Source of the DNA: a bacterium
Lineage (GTDB): Bacteria > Hydrothermota > UBA3073 > JACQXS01
Direction of reading: 5' to 3'
Length of the DNA stretch: 56,100 bases
Assembly: GCA_030592575.1 (NCBI GenBank)
Contig: JAUVIV010000003.1
Coordinates: 1-56,100 of the forward strand
The position numbers and the translations under genes are program-made. Shown piece by piece: positions 40,820 to 49,643 of the stretch. The notes beneath the pieces are model-generated. The model saw only the letters and a program-made list of their open reading frames with translations, had not been told where the DNA came from and ran no database searches. Positions within the stretch are counted from its first letter, which is position 1. The number at the start of each line of letters is the position of its first letter.

Positions 40820-41416
40820 TTATAGATACCAGAAAAACATAAGACTGAAATATAGATTTCCCAAAAGTATGTTAGTAATTGATGGTTCCTTGGTTGTTGT
40901 TGTTTGACCACCAGATTCCATTTTGTTCTCTTCAGAGCTACCACCGAAAAAGTTTTCGGACGAGATACATACTGAAAAATTAGGAGTTACAAAGTGCTCT
41001 AAGGCAAGTCCAAGTGGTATCCCATAAGTTGTTGTAGAATTTGTTATCTTGCTACTACTTGTTGTATAGTAGTCATAAATATCTTTTAACATATCAAATC
41101 CGAATCCGAATGTGCCGTAAAGATTGGACTTTTCTTTCTTTATGAAAGGAAAGAGTCCTCTTATGCTAAATCCTATGTCTGAGTTAGTGATTTTAAGACT
41201 GTCAATTTCATTATCTGAGGTATATAAGGAATAAAGAACACTTGGTTCAATCACAACAGGTCCTACTCCTACTCGCATACTAAAATATGCAGGTTCCCAG
41301 ATTGAACCTCCTGGGTATGGTCCAACTCCAAATCCTATCTTTTTGTTCATATCAACTGCAGATGCTGTTCCTCCGATGACTATGACTGCAGCTATAATCG
41401 CTACAAATTTCTTCAT
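40820..41416 (-). CDS. Small outer-membrane beta-barrel protein
   Basis: The start at 41416 follows AAAGGAGGG; an upstream in-frame ATG at 41440 lies before that site. The 198-aa product has a clean signal peptide 'MKKFVAIIAAVIVIGGTASA'. It then has alternating amphipathic strands ('KIGFGVGPYPGGSIW', 'YFSMRVGVGPVVIEPSVLYS', 'NLYGTFGFGFDML', 'YGIPLGLALEHFVTPNFSVC') ending 'LYFSLMFFWYL'. This matches an eight-stranded OmpA/OmpW-sized barrel. A Ser/Thr-rich acidic loop precedes the last strand. The function is unknown. Confidence 0.75.
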   Translation of the reverse strand: MKKFVAIIAAVIVIGGTASAVDMNKKIGFGVGPYPGGSIWEPAYFSMRVGVGPVVIEPSVLYSLYTSDNEIDSLKITNSDIGFSIRGLFPFIKKEKSNLYGTFGFGFDMLKDIYDYYTTSSSKITNSTTTYGIPLGLALEHFVTPNFSVCISSENFFGGSSEENKMESGGQTTTTKEPSITNILLGNLYFSLMFFWYL

Positions 41417-41600
41417 CTTTCCCTCCTTTTGTAACCCCACCTTAATGTGGAATATATTTTTATATTTATAAAAAAAGTTACTTGATTCTTACTAAAAAAA
41501 ATTACTCTGTCAAGAATAATCTTAATTTTAAGGTTGCAACTTTCTATTTCCTGTTTTATATTGTTTTTAAGAATAAATTAAAATCACAAGCCTAATAATT

Positions 41601-42776
41601 ATGAAAAAAAATATTACAGCTAACATCCCAACTTACTCGGTGAATGAAACTTTATTAAATAGGAAATATCATTTTCTAACAGCTGGCGGACTTCCTTCTA
41701 AAAAGGAAGTAAATAAAGCATATAAATTATTACTGAGTACTTTATCCATATCTCCTAAATCTACTGTATTTAATTTGGAATGTGGTTATGGGAATATAGG
41801 GATTGTTCTGGCAAATTTAGCTTCTTCCGGTTTTGTACATCTTATAGATCGTAATATAAGAGCTCAAAGATTTGCGGAAATTAATCTCAAAAGTAATAAT
41901 GTTTACAATGCAAAAGTTGTACTTGCTGATACCGTTGAAGAGATAGAAAAGATTTCATTTGATGTCGGAGTAACTGCCCCTTCTGTTCACAAGGGGTCAA
42001 AATACCTCTATGAATTAATAGAGATGGGCATTACATTATTGAAAGAAGGTGGTGAATTTTATTTTGTCGGCAAAACAGATAAAGGCGTACGAAGTGTTGT
42101 GCGACAAACAGAAGAACAGTTTGGCAATGTAGAGATTTTGCGAAAACGTAACAAATGGTGGGTAGTTAAAGTTATAAAGAAAACAAAAGCCAAAATATAT
42201 GACCCTCGGAATTATGAGCGTATAATAGAAGAAAAATTAGAAGATGGAACATATAAATTTTTTACCAAATGTGGACTTTTTTCTATCAAAAGAATTGATA
42301 AAGGCACAAAACTCTTATTGGATTCTATAGAAAAAGAAAATGCTCCTACTAACAAAATTCTGGATTGGGGATGCGGATATGGTGCAATTGGCATTCTGAT
42401 GGCAGCATCTAATAAACAGGCAGAAGTATATTTAATGGATTCAGATTTACGAGCATATAAAGCTGCTCAAAAAAATATTTCCTTAAATGGTATAAAGAAT
42501 GCAGAAGCATATTTAAGTGATTCTGCTTTGATTTTCAAAAACATTAAATTTAGCAAAGTAATTACAAATCCTCCCACACACAGTGGAAATGATGTATGCT
42601 TCCAAATAATACAGGAAGCTTACCAATTATTGGATAAGAATGGACAATTCTATATGGTTGTAATGAGGCCCATTGGATACGAGAAGGAAATAACACGTAT
42701 TTTTGGCAATGTTAAAAGATTACAAGAAAAAAACGGCTACACGATTTTGCAATCCCAAAAAGGATATTCTTCCTAA
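41601..42776 (+). CDS. RsmC-like double-domain SAM-dependent methyltransferase
   Basis: The 391-aa product has two Rossmann methyltransferase halves, as in RsmC/RlmG rRNA guanine-N2 methyltransferases. The C-terminal half is complete: SAM motif 'ILDWGCGYGAIGIL' and the catalytic 'TNPPTHSG'. The N-terminal half is degenerate: 'NLECGYGNIGIVL' and 'TAPSVHKG' replace the usual loops, as expected for the substrate-recognition half. It probably modifies rRNA, but the exact target is uncertain. No Shine-Dalgarno precedes the ATG and no neighbour belongs to the same unit. Confidence 0.82.
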   Translation: MKKNITANIPTYSVNETLLNRKYHFLTAGGLPSKKEVNKAYKLLLSTLSISPKSTVFNLECGYGNIGIVLANLASSGFVHLIDRNIRAQRFAEINLKSNNVYNAKVVLADTVEEIEKISFDVGVTAPSVHKGSKYLYELIEMGITLLKEGGEFYFVGKTDKGVRSVVRQTEEQFGNVEILRKRNKWWVVKVIKKTKAKIYDPRNYERIIEEKLEDGTYKFFTKCGLFSIKRIDKGTKLLLDSIEKENAPTNKILDWGCGYGAIGILMAASNKQAEVYLMDSDLRAYKAAQKNISLNGIKNAEAYLSDSALIFKNIKFSKVITNPPTHSGNDVCFQIIQEAYQLLDKNGQFYMVVMRPIGYEKEITRIFGNVKRLQEKNGYTILQSQKGYSS

Positions 42777-42888
42777 TTAATATAATTTAAGAGTTAAGAT
42801 TTCTGATCTGCGAAAATGGCAAAAAAACACTCTTTACTTTGTTTCTGTATTCTCTCGTTAGCTATTACTTTCACTTTTGAAATGCTTT

Positions 42889-43048
42889 TTTGGAGTGCAA
42901 CCTTGAACTTGTTTCAGTGGCTGTTTTTGTCATTGCAAACCCTTCGCTTGTCATTCGAACCCTTCTTCTGTCATTCTGAACGAAGTGAAGAATCTCGCTC
43001 AGAGCAAGCTTCGTGAAGCAATAGCAATGACAGTTGATATACTCCATA
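42889..43048. repeat. Composite dispersed repeat (TTTGGAGTGC ends, 'GTCATTCTGAACGAAG' core)
   Basis: The element opens TTTGGAGTGCAAC and closes GTTGATATACTCCATA, like the elements at 33334 and 54374. Its interior carries CCCTTCGCTTGTCATT and GTCATTCTGAACGAAGTGAA, modules of the 131-bp family. Two repeat families are thus nested. No gene lies in 42777-43050. Confidence 0.65.
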
Positions 43049-43050
43049 TT

Positions 43051-44670
43051 TTAATACATTCTTCTTATTATTAGTTCGGCAATGAGTAAAAGAAGCACAA
43101 ATATGAAAAACCATTTTTTGATGCTTATTTGCTCTCGTTGATGTTTAAGTTCGAGTGATGAAGAAACGAGAGAGTTGCTCAGATTTACTGCAAATTTTGT
43201 TATTTCGGGGATTTCATAAACTCCGGGGGACATAGGTGTGAAGCGTATGTAGATTCCATCAGATTCAACTTTTGGTGTAAGTGTTTTTGTTTGTATGGAA
43301 AATTCATTGGTTGTCTTTATGCATTTGTAGGACTTAGATTTTGGCACTTTGAATCTCACAGGTTCACCAACGAGAAAGTTGTATTGCTCTATAGGTTTGC
43401 CTGCGAGATAATAAGCTGTACGATGCATCAAAGGAACGAAAAGCGGTGAAAGGACAAAGTCTCCTGCTTCTCGGCTCAATGGAAATGAAAAAACCAATGT
43501 TTGTGGAGCAGGTTCAATAATTGCAGGAGTTCCGTCAGAGAATCTTGCAATTATTTTGCTTTGGGCAATCGTTAAGGTTGCCTCTACATTTTCTCTTTGA
43601 GTAAATTTTACTTTTTTGAGTTCTGATAGGTGTTTAAATCCACTAAATATTGGATGGCTCTCAAGAATTTTATCAAGCGTGAGAAATCCTGCTATTTTCT
43701 GAGAGTTTGCAGGCAAAGAAAGAGTCTTTGTTGAGAATTTTTGTTGTGAGTTGAAGAAGGTTATTACATCGTATTGAGATGGAGCTATAAGTTTTTGACT
43801 GATTTTTATATTAATTCTTGAATTGGTTTCGGATGGAGAAAGAGCATTTTTCAAGAAATACGTATCTTTAGAATTACCAACTAATAAAACTTTCAATTTA
43901 GGAGAAGGTACATAAACGAAATATCTTGTATTATCAAGAGAGAGAGCATCTTGTTCTTCTATTTTTACTGAGCCCGCACAAGCTTCGGAAAACATAGGGA
44001 AAATTGCTGTGCTTGTTGAATATGGGGGAATTGTAAGTTGTAAACTCAAAGTTGTGAGTTGTGAGTTAAAAGTTATGAGTTTTTGTCTCTCTTGCCCTGT
44101 ATGATTTGTTACAAAAGCGAGGAAGGAGGACTTAAAAGCAATTGAGTCTATTGAAAAATTATCTTTCTTTCCCGTAAGTTCTATGAGTTTTGCTTTTCCA
44201 ATAAGAGTATCTGGTAATTTTCCGACTTTAGTGATTATATAATCCACATTTTTGGTCGGCAAAGAGAATTTCTGATATTTACATTTAGATGGATAAGACT
44301 CTCCCGATGCGAGTAATATTTTTGTGTCCTTAAGTTTATCGGTTGTTTTGATTGCTCTCTCAAAAAGAGTACGAGCTCCATCTAAAGCTTGCATATCCCA
44401 AGAGTCATCAAGGATTGCGATTTGTTGCTTGCGAAAAATAGATGGATTTGCGAATCCAAGAATTAAAAAAAATATGGCGAGAGTTCGTAATACAAGGAGT
44501 ATAATGTCCTTGAGTTTTCTAAGTGAGCGTTGTCCGTGTTCGGCAGATTTAAGAAGTGAGATTGATGGAAACCATATTTGCTTTAATCGGTGTCGATGCC
44601 ATAAATGGATTAAGAAAGGAATTGGTAATGCCAGAAGCCCAAATAAGAAAAGTGGAGAAAGGAAATTCAT
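43051..44670 (-). CDS. BatA-like membrane protein (N-terminal double transmembrane domain)
   Basis: The 539-aa product begins with the hallmark 'MNFLSPLFLFGLLALPIPFL' then 'IHLWHRHRLKQIWFPSISLL', a second helix ('IILLVLRTLAIFFLILGFAN'), a large periplasmic beta-rich region, and a C-terminal helix ('WFFIFVLLLLIAELIIRRMY'). No von Willebrand MIDAS motif is evident. Such genes sit next to DUF58 and MoxR genes in envelope-stress or aerotolerance clusters. Here the DUF58 gene overlaps its start by four bases, but no MoxR ATPase is present in the window. Residues near 200-215 ('FNSQLTTLSLQLT') derive from a tandem simple repeat (44032-44080). Confidence 0.82.
   Translation of the reverse strand: MNFLSPLFLFGLLALPIPFLIHLWHRHRLKQIWFPSISLLKSAEHGQRSLRKLKDIILLVLRTLAIFFLILGFANPSIFRKQQIAILDDSWDMQALDGARTLFERAIKTTDKLKDTKILLASGESYPSKCKYQKFSLPTKNVDYIITKVGKLPDTLIGKAKLIELTGKKDNFSIDSIAFKSSFLAFVTNHTGQERQKLITFNSQLTTLSLQLTIPPYSTSTAIFPMFSEACAGSVKIEEQDALSLDNTRYFVYVPSPKLKVLLVGNSKDTYFLKNALSPSETNSRINIKISQKLIAPSQYDVITFFNSQQKFSTKTLSLPANSQKIAGFLTLDKILESHPIFSGFKHLSELKKVKFTQRENVEATLTIAQSKIIARFSDGTPAIIEPAPQTLVFSFPLSREAGDFVLSPLFVPLMHRTAYYLAGKPIEQYNFLVGEPVRFKVPKSKSYKCIKTTNEFSIQTKTLTPKVESDGIYIRFTPMSPGVYEIPEITKFAVNLSNSLVSSSLELKHQREQISIKKWFFIFVLLLLIAELIIRRMY
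44032..44080. repeat. Tandem GTTGTGAGTT-type array inside the BatA-like gene
   Basis: GTAAGTTGTAAACTCAAAGT followed by TGTGAGTTGTGAGTTAAAAG. It is the complement of the ACTCACA array at 27715 and is read in frame as 'TFNSQLTTLSLQLTI'. Confidence 0.6.
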
Positions 44671-45542
44671 TTTATTTTTCTACGTCTTGCAAGATAAAAA
44701 GTTAGAGCTTTTTCAATAGGTTCAGAGGTAGAGGACAAAATATAATCAATATTATGTGAATGAAAGTTATGTCGGTAAGTATCTATAAGTTTTTTAAGTT
44801 CCTGCTGGTAGGTTTGTTTCATTTCAGGTGTTATCGGAGTTTCCTCATTAGTTTCAAGGTCTTTAAGGATTGCAGATTCTTTGAAAGAAAAATTAAGTTC
44901 AGATGGGTCAAGTATATGAAAGACTATGACTTCGTTTTTTCTGTATCTTATGTTTTTGAGTGCTTTAATTATATCTGCTTCAGGAGCAAGGAGGTCGGAC
45001 AAGAAAATTACTATACCTTTCTTTTTAATCCTTGCCGAGATTTCATTCAGAACTTCCGGGACTTTAGTTTGTTTAGATGGTTTTGCTTTATCTAAAACCT
45101 TTAGGATTCTGGATAGCTGAAGTTTTGTTCCGGATGGAGGAAGATAAGAGCTAATCTTTTCATCAAAGAGAGTAAAAGAGACTGCGTCTTTCTGGCGGAC
45201 AAGAAGCCATGAAAGACAAGCTCCGAGAGTTGCAGCATACTCAAATTTTGTTGTATTATTTGAGCCATAGCCCATAGAGTTTGAACCATCAAGAATAATA
45301 TGAACTAAAGAATTTGTTTCTTCTTCAAATTGTTTGGTATATAATCTTTCTCTACGAGCATATATTTTCCAATCTATACGCTTTGGTTCATCTCCCGGTT
45401 GATAAGGTCTATGTTCTCGGAATTCAAGGGAAAATCCATGATAAGGACTACGATGTATCCCAACAAGAAAGCCCTCAACGATGAGCTTTGCCCTGAGCTC
45501 CATTGACTTTATCTTGGAAAGGGTTTTAGGGTCAATCCACAT
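44667..45542 (-). CDS. DUF58 domain protein
   Basis: The 291-aa product has the conserved DUF58 core 'GFSLEFREHRPYQPGDEPKR' followed by 'IDWKIYARRERLYTKQFEEE', which is strongly diagnostic. A von Willebrand A-like fold follows with 'VHIILDGSNSMGYGSNNTTK' (a MIDAS-like DxSxS) and 'KKKGIVIFLSDLLAPEADII'. It probably works with a MoxR AAA ATPase encoded elsewhere and with the BatA-like protein downstream, whose ATG overlaps its stop (44667-44670). Confidence 0.9.
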   Translation of the reverse strand: MWIDPKTLSKIKSMELRAKLIVEGFLVGIHRSPYHGFSLEFREHRPYQPGDEPKRIDWKIYARRERLYTKQFEEETNSLVHIILDGSNSMGYGSNNTTKFEYAATLGACLSWLLVRQKDAVSFTLFDEKISSYLPPSGTKLQLSRILKVLDKAKPSKQTKVPEVLNEISARIKKKGIVIFLSDLLAPEADIIKALKNIRYRKNEVIVFHILDPSELNFSFKESAILKDLETNEETPITPEMKQTYQQELKKLIDTYRHNFHSHNIDYILSSTSEPIEKALTFYLARRRKIK

Positions 45543-45631
45543 AATAATAGAGAGGAAATAAAAATCTCTTGTCTTTTATCTTAAGTCTATGGTCTTATTT
45601 TTGAACTGTCAAACTCTTTTTGGGAATTTTC

Positions 45632-45685
45632 TTGACAATTAAGAGAGGAAAAGATAATTTACTTTGTAAGAACAAAAAATATAAT
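45632..45685 (+). promoter_or_regulatory. Promoter region of the cupin gene
   Basis: TTGACA (45632-45637) is followed 15 bp later by GATAAT (45653-45658). A perfect TATAAT lies further down (45680-45685) with TTTACT 16 bp before it. Which pair is used cannot be decided from sequence. GGAGG precedes the GTG start at 45718. Confidence 0.5.
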
Positions 45686-45717
45686 CCTATAAAAATAATA
45701 AACTGGAGGTATTGTAA

Positions 45718-46035
45718 GTGGGAAAGATTAATCTGAAAGAGCATAATGTAAAGGGAATATGGGTGCCACAGGAAATTGGGTTTGTAAATAATACTGCTTT
45801 AAGAATTGCAAAACTCAAAGGAGATTATAAGTGGCATATACATAAAGAAGAGGACGAGTTTTTTCTGGTGATAAAAGGCTCAATATGCATAGATACCGAG
45901 AAAGAAACAGTTGAACTAAAGGAATGGGAAGGATATCTTGTTAAGGCAGGATTAAAACATCGCTCAAGAGCATCGGAAGTAGCAACTGTTCTTATAGTTG
46001 AACCAATAAAAACTAATACAAAGGGCGAGAAATAG
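45718..46035 (+). CDS. Small cupin-domain protein
   Basis: The GTG start at 45718 is fixed by GGAGG 8 nt upstream. The 105-aa single cupin barrel has 'YKWHIHKEEDEFFLVIKGSI' (HxH..E metal-binding motif 1) and 'WEGYLVKAGLKHRSRA' (motif 2 His). Metal binding is therefore likely. Small cupins of this kind act as sugar-isomerase-like or ligand-sensing proteins, and no substrate can be assigned. It stands alone between the DUF58 operon (divergent) and tilS. Confidence 0.85.
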   Translation: MGKINLKEHNVKGIWVPQEIGFVNNTALRIAKLKGDYKWHIHKEEDEFFLVIKGSICIDTEKETVELKEWEGYLVKAGLKHRSRASEVATVLIVEPIKTNTKGEK

Positions 46036-46140
46036 AGTCCAAATATTGAAACAAATTTTTTTGCTTGCATTTCAAACTAAATTGTTCCTATCAAATATTT
46101 ATGTGTTTTCCGTAAACTCTATGGTTCACATCATTTTTCC

Positions 46141-46168
46141 TTGACAATGAATAGGATTGCAATATATT
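46141..46168 (+). promoter_or_regulatory. Predicted sigma70 promoter of tilS (near-leaderless)
   Basis: TTGACA (46141-46146), 16-bp spacer, TATATT (46163-46168). A TTG at 46170 in the tilS frame lies inside the expected start region, so the ATG at 46179, 10 nt after the -10 box, is the likely initiation codon. No Shine-Dalgarno is present. Confidence 0.6.
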
Positions 46169-46178
46169 TTTGGCAAAT

Positions 46179-47684
46179 ATGATAGAAAAAATATTAAAAA
46201 CAGTTGAAAAGTACAAACTTCTTGAAAACGAAGACAAGGTTTTAGTTGCTGTATCAGGTGGACCTGATTCAATCCTTTTACTACGAATTCTTCAGGATAT
46301 TAAAACACAGTATAATTTGCAACTTAAAGTCGTACATTTAAATCACCAACTTAGAGAGAATGCATGGAAGGAAGCAAGTTTCGTGAAAGAACAAGCAAAA
46401 AAACTTGGAATTCCTTGCATTGTTGAGGAAAAAGATGTGAGAGGTTATGCTGAAACCCATAAACTTTCTTTGGAAGAAGCGGCAAGAGAAGTGAGATATA
46501 ATTTTTTTGAGCAAACAGCGATAAAATTCGGTATGAATAAAATTGCAACAGGGCATACTCTCTCAGATGAAGTTGAAACTTTTGTTTTAAGAGTAGCAAG
46601 GGGAGCGGGGAGAAAGGGGTTGCTTCTAATTCCGCCCAAAAGAGATGTTGGAAGAAATTCAAATTGTAAATTACAGATTATAAGACCATTAATAGAAATT
46701 ATTCGCGAAGAAATAATTGAGTTTCTTGAATCTGAGGAAATAACTTATCAAACAGATGAATCAAATTGTGATATTCAATATTCTCGTAATTTTGTGCGAC
46801 ATCGTATTGTTCCTTCGCTTCTTGAATTGACGCCTCAATTTCCAAAACAGGTGATGAAATTGCGGGAAATTTTAGGAGAGGAAGAAGAGTTGCTTGAACA
46901 ATTAACAGAGAAGAGATTGAAAAAAATTCAAAAGTTCAAAGGTTCAAAGGTTCAAAGGTTTGAAAAACAAAAGGCAATAGAGGAAACAGTGCTTGATCTG
47001 GAAGGATTTTTGGAAACTCCCTTGGCAATAAAGAGGCGGATTTTACGAGAAATATATATGCAAATTGTAAATTGCAAAGCACACATTGAAAATTATCCGA
47101 GTTTTGAAGAAATAGAAAATGCAATCAGGTATATAGAAAATAATAAAGGTGGAAAGAAATTCAATCTATGCAAAATTGACATAAGTAAAAGTTGTGGTAA
47201 AATTAGAATAGTTAAAAATGAAAAACTGACAGCAAAAAACGAGAAATTAAAAATTGAATTAGAAATTCCCGGAGAAGTTAAATGGGATGGAGTTAAAATA
47301 AAATGCAAAATGCAAAATACAAAATGCAAAGTACAGAAGTTTGACGATTTAACAAAAGTATATTTTGATTTCGACGAGGTTAGTCATCCTTTCTGGATAA
47401 GAAAGAGAGAAAATGGAGATAAAATAAAATTGGAAATTGCAGAAAAAAAGTTGAAAAATGTTTTTATTGATGATAAGATTCCTACATGGGAGAGAGAAAA
47501 AACTCCTTTGCTTGTAGATGAAAAAGGAATTTTATGGATTGTAGGAAAACGTAGGTCTAATAGAGCAAATATAGAAAATGATACTAAAAAGATAATTGAA
47601 GTGTGGGTAGAGGAAGAGAAAGGTTCAAAGGTTAAAAGGTTCAAGAGTTTAAAAGTTCAAAGGTTCAAAGGTTCAAGAGTTTAA
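46179..47684 (+). CDS. tilS: tRNA(Ile)-lysidine synthase TilS, with repeat-derived insertions
   Basis: TilS adds lysine to C34 of tRNA-Ile(CAU) so that it reads AUA. The PP-loop is 'VLVAVSGGPDSILLLRIL', followed by 'VVHLNHQLRENAWKEASFV' and 'KIATGHTLSDEVETFVLRVA'; the C-terminal TilS domain includes 'HPFWIRKRENGDKI'. The 501-aa protein contains several stretches that look like translated simple repeats: 'KFKGSKVQRFEKQK' (DNA 46925-46966), 'KCKMQNTKCKVQK' (47300-47339), and a tail 'KGSKVKRFKSLKVQRFKGSR' after the expected end of the domain. The start is discussed at the promoter entry. It heads a co-directional set with ftsH, cdaA, GT117 and dgt. Confidence 0.92.
   Translation: MIEKILKTVEKYKLLENEDKVLVAVSGGPDSILLLRILQDIKTQYNLQLKVVHLNHQLRENAWKEASFVKEQAKKLGIPCIVEEKDVRGYAETHKLSLEEAAREVRYNFFEQTAIKFGMNKIATGHTLSDEVETFVLRVARGAGRKGLLLIPPKRDVGRNSNCKLQIIRPLIEIIREEIIEFLESEEITYQTDESNCDIQYSRNFVRHRIVPSLLELTPQFPKQVMKLREILGEEEELLEQLTEKRLKKIQKFKGSKVQRFEKQKAIEETVLDLEGFLETPLAIKRRILREIYMQIVNCKAHIENYPSFEEIENAIRYIENNKGGKKFNLCKIDISKSCGKIRIVKNEKLTAKNEKLKIELEIPGEVKWDGVKIKCKMQNTKCKVQKFDDLTKVYFDFDEVSHPFWIRKRENGDKIKLEIAEKKLKNVFIDDKIPTWEREKTPLLVDEKGILWIVGKRRSNRANIENDTKKIIEVWVEEEKGSKVKRFKSLKVQRFKGSRV
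46925..46966. repeat. Tandem AAAGGTTCA array inside tilS
   Basis: About four units of (A)AAGGTTCA, read in frame as 'KFKGSKVQRF'. The same unit is repeated many times at the 3' end of the gene. Confidence 0.75.
47300..47339. repeat. Tandem AAATGCA(AA) array inside tilS
   Basis: AAATGCAAAATGCAAAATAC followed by AAAATGCAAAGTACAGAAG. It is read in frame as 'KCKMQNTKCKVQK', with no counterpart expected in the TilS domain. Confidence 0.7.
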
Positions 47685-47737
47685 AAGTTCAAAGGTTCAA
47701 AGGTTCAAGAGTTTAAAAGTTTAAGGGTTTAAAAGTT
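47620..47737. repeat. Tandem AAAGGTTCA/AGTTTAAAAGTT array at the end of tilS
   Basis: About 12 degenerate 9-11-bp units run from the last 22 codons of tilS through the 67-bp gap to just before ftsH. The array supplies the basic tail of TilS. Replication slippage would change the tail length. Confidence 0.8.
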
Positions 47738-47751
47738 ATTTAAGTTAGAAA

Positions 47752-49638
47752 ATGAAAAAGGGAAAATTCAATAAGATTAAGGGTAAAGCCTCGCGATACA
47801 ATAAACCAAAGATATCATTTGTATGGGGTATGATAATATGGGTTGGTGTATTCTTGGTTTTTTCTTTGTTTTTTATGCACAGAGGAATGCAAGAAAAAGT
47901 ACTTGACGTTAATTATGGAAGATTCTACGAGGAGCTGAATGCAGGCAATATCAAAGAATTGACAATTGCAAACAAAGAAGTAATAGGAAAGTTCAATAGA
48001 GAAATAGCAATAAAAGGTGAGAGTTCTGTTAAATTCAAAACATTTCTTCCGTTCAATCCTGATGCAGATTTCATACATAATGTAATAAGCAAAGGAGTTA
48101 AGATAAATGCAAAGTCTTTTCTTAATGTTTGGTCTAAAGTATGGCCTTTTTTACCTTTTGTTATTTTAATTGCATTCTGGGTTTTGTTAATGGGTCGGGC
48201 TGGCAAGGTTCCAAAGCAAGCAATCTCATTCGGGCAATCAAGAGCAAAAAAGTATAAAAGTGAAGGAAAGAAAATTACTTTTGATGATATAGCCGGTTGT
48301 AATGAAGCAAAAGATGAACTAAAAGAGATAATTGAATTTCTTAAGTCGCCCAAGAAGTTTGAGCGACTTGGAGCAAAAATTCCAAAGGGAGTAATTTTAC
48401 TTGGCTCGCCTGGGACTGGCAAAACGCTACTTGCTCGTGCAACAGCAGGAGAAGCAAAAGTTCCTTTTTTCTCTATGTCCGGATCGGATTTTGTAGAACT
48501 TTTTGTAGGAGTTGGTGCCTCAAGAGTAAGAGATTTATTTGAAAAAGGTAAGAAAAATCGTCCTTGTATGATATTTATTGATGAGCTTGATGCTGTAGGA
48601 AGGCATAGAGGAGCTGGTATTGGAGGAGGACATGATGAGCGAGAGCAAACTTTAAATGCTTTACTTGTAGAAATGGACGGGTTTGAAGCAAATAAAGGTG
48701 TAGTAGTAGTTGCAGCAACGAACCGTCCCGATGTGCTTGACCCTGCGTTATTGCGACCCGGAAGATTTGACCGCAGAATAGTAGTGGACAAGCCCGATCT
48801 GTTAGGAAGAGAAGGAGTTTTTAAAGTTCATACAAGAGAAATTCCACTTGCCAAAGATGTGAAACTTAAAGTGCTTGCACGTGCAACACCTGGATTTTCC
48901 GGAGCAGATATAGCAAATATAGCAAATGAGGCAGCTTTACTTGCAGCAAAATTAGGAAAGAAAAAAGTATCAATGAAAGATTTCGAAGAAGCAAGAGATA
49001 AAGTTTTAATGGGAGCAGAACGTAGAAGTCTTGTGATATCTGAGACAGAACGTCGAAGTGTAGCATATCATGAGGCAGGGCATGTTTTGGTATCTAAACT
49101 AACTCCGGAAGCAGATCCTATTCATAAAGTAACAATTGTACCAAGAGGAATGGCACTCGGAGTAACTCAACATTTGCCTGTAGATGAGCGTAGGAATTAT
49201 TCAAAGGAGTATTGTATCGCTCAACTTACGGTATTATGTGGTGGAAGAGCAGCAGAGATTATAGCATTTAACACTATGACTACTGGAGCGCATAATGATA
49301 TAGAACGAGCAACAAAGCTTGCAAGAAAGATGGTTTGTGAATGGGGTATGAGTGATGCAATAGGACCTATGTCATTGGGAGCAAGGCGAGAAGAAATATT
49401 TCTCGGACGAGAAATATCACAACATCGTGATTATTCGGAAGAGACTGCTCGTCTTATAGATAAAGAAATAACGAAGTTTGTAAAAGATGCAGATAATAAG
49501 GCAAAGGATATAATCAAGAAACATAAAAAAGATTTAGATAAAATAGCAGAGAGTTTATTTGAAAAAGAAGTTTTAACTGGTAATGAGGTAGATAGTATTC
49601 TGAAAGTAAAAGAGAAAAAACGAAAAATTAAAAGCTAA
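47752..49638 (+). CDS. ftsH: ATP-dependent zinc metalloprotease FtsH
   Basis: This membrane-anchored AAA+ protease degrades misfolded membrane and short-lived regulatory proteins. The two N-terminal helices are about 24-43 and 128-148. Walker A is 'GSPGTGKT' (218-225; the common form is GPPGTGKT), Walker B is '[12 protein letters not shown]', the SRH region is '[20 protein letters not shown]', and the zinc site is 'HEAGH' (440-444) with a later Asp in '[11 protein letters not shown]'. The 628-aa length is normal. It follows tilS, a common bacterial arrangement, and is separated by a tandem repeat. cdaA starts 5 bp after its stop. Confidence 0.96.
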   Translation: MKKGKFNKIKGKASRYNKPKISFVWGMIIWVGVFLVFSLFFMHRGMQEKVLDVNYGRFYEELNAGNIKELTIANKEVIGKFNREIAIKGESSVKFKTFLPFNPDADFIHNVISKGVKINAKSFLNVWSKVWPFLPFVILIAFWVLLMGRAGKVPKQAISFGQSRAKKYKSEGKKITFDDIAGCNEAKDELKEIIEFLKSPKKFERLGAKIPKGVILLGSPGTGKTLLARATAGEAKVPFFSMSGSDFVELFVGVGASRVRDLFEKGKKNRPCMIFIDELDAVGRHRGAGIGGGHDEREQTLNALLVEMDGFEANKGVVVVAATNRPDVLDPALLRPGRFDRRIVVDKPDLLGREGVFKVHTREIPLAKDVKLKVLARATPGFSGADIANIANEAALLAAKLGKKKVSMKDFEEARDKVLMGAERRSLVISETERRSVAYHEAGHVLVSKLTPEADPIHKVTIVPRGMALGVTQHLPVDERRNYSKEYCIAQLTVLCGGRAAEIIAFNTMTTGAHNDIERATKLARKMVCEWGMSDAIGPMSLGARREEIFLGREISQHRDYSEETARLIDKEITKFVKDADNKAKDIIKKHKKDLDKIAESLFEKEVLTGNEVDSILKVKEKKRKIKS

Positions 49639-49643
49639 AAAAT

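Noticed and set aside
42816..43016. A 66-aa ORF with a signal-like N-terminus
   Set aside because: The C-terminal 'CHSERSEESRSEQ' is the well-known translation of dispersed repeat DNA. The rest is AT-rich repeat sequence.
47620..47737. Possible replication origin iterons or CRISPR repeats after tilS
   Set aside because: The units are short, degenerate and without unique spacers. No DnaA boxes, rep gene or cas genes are nearby, and similar units occur inside tilS.
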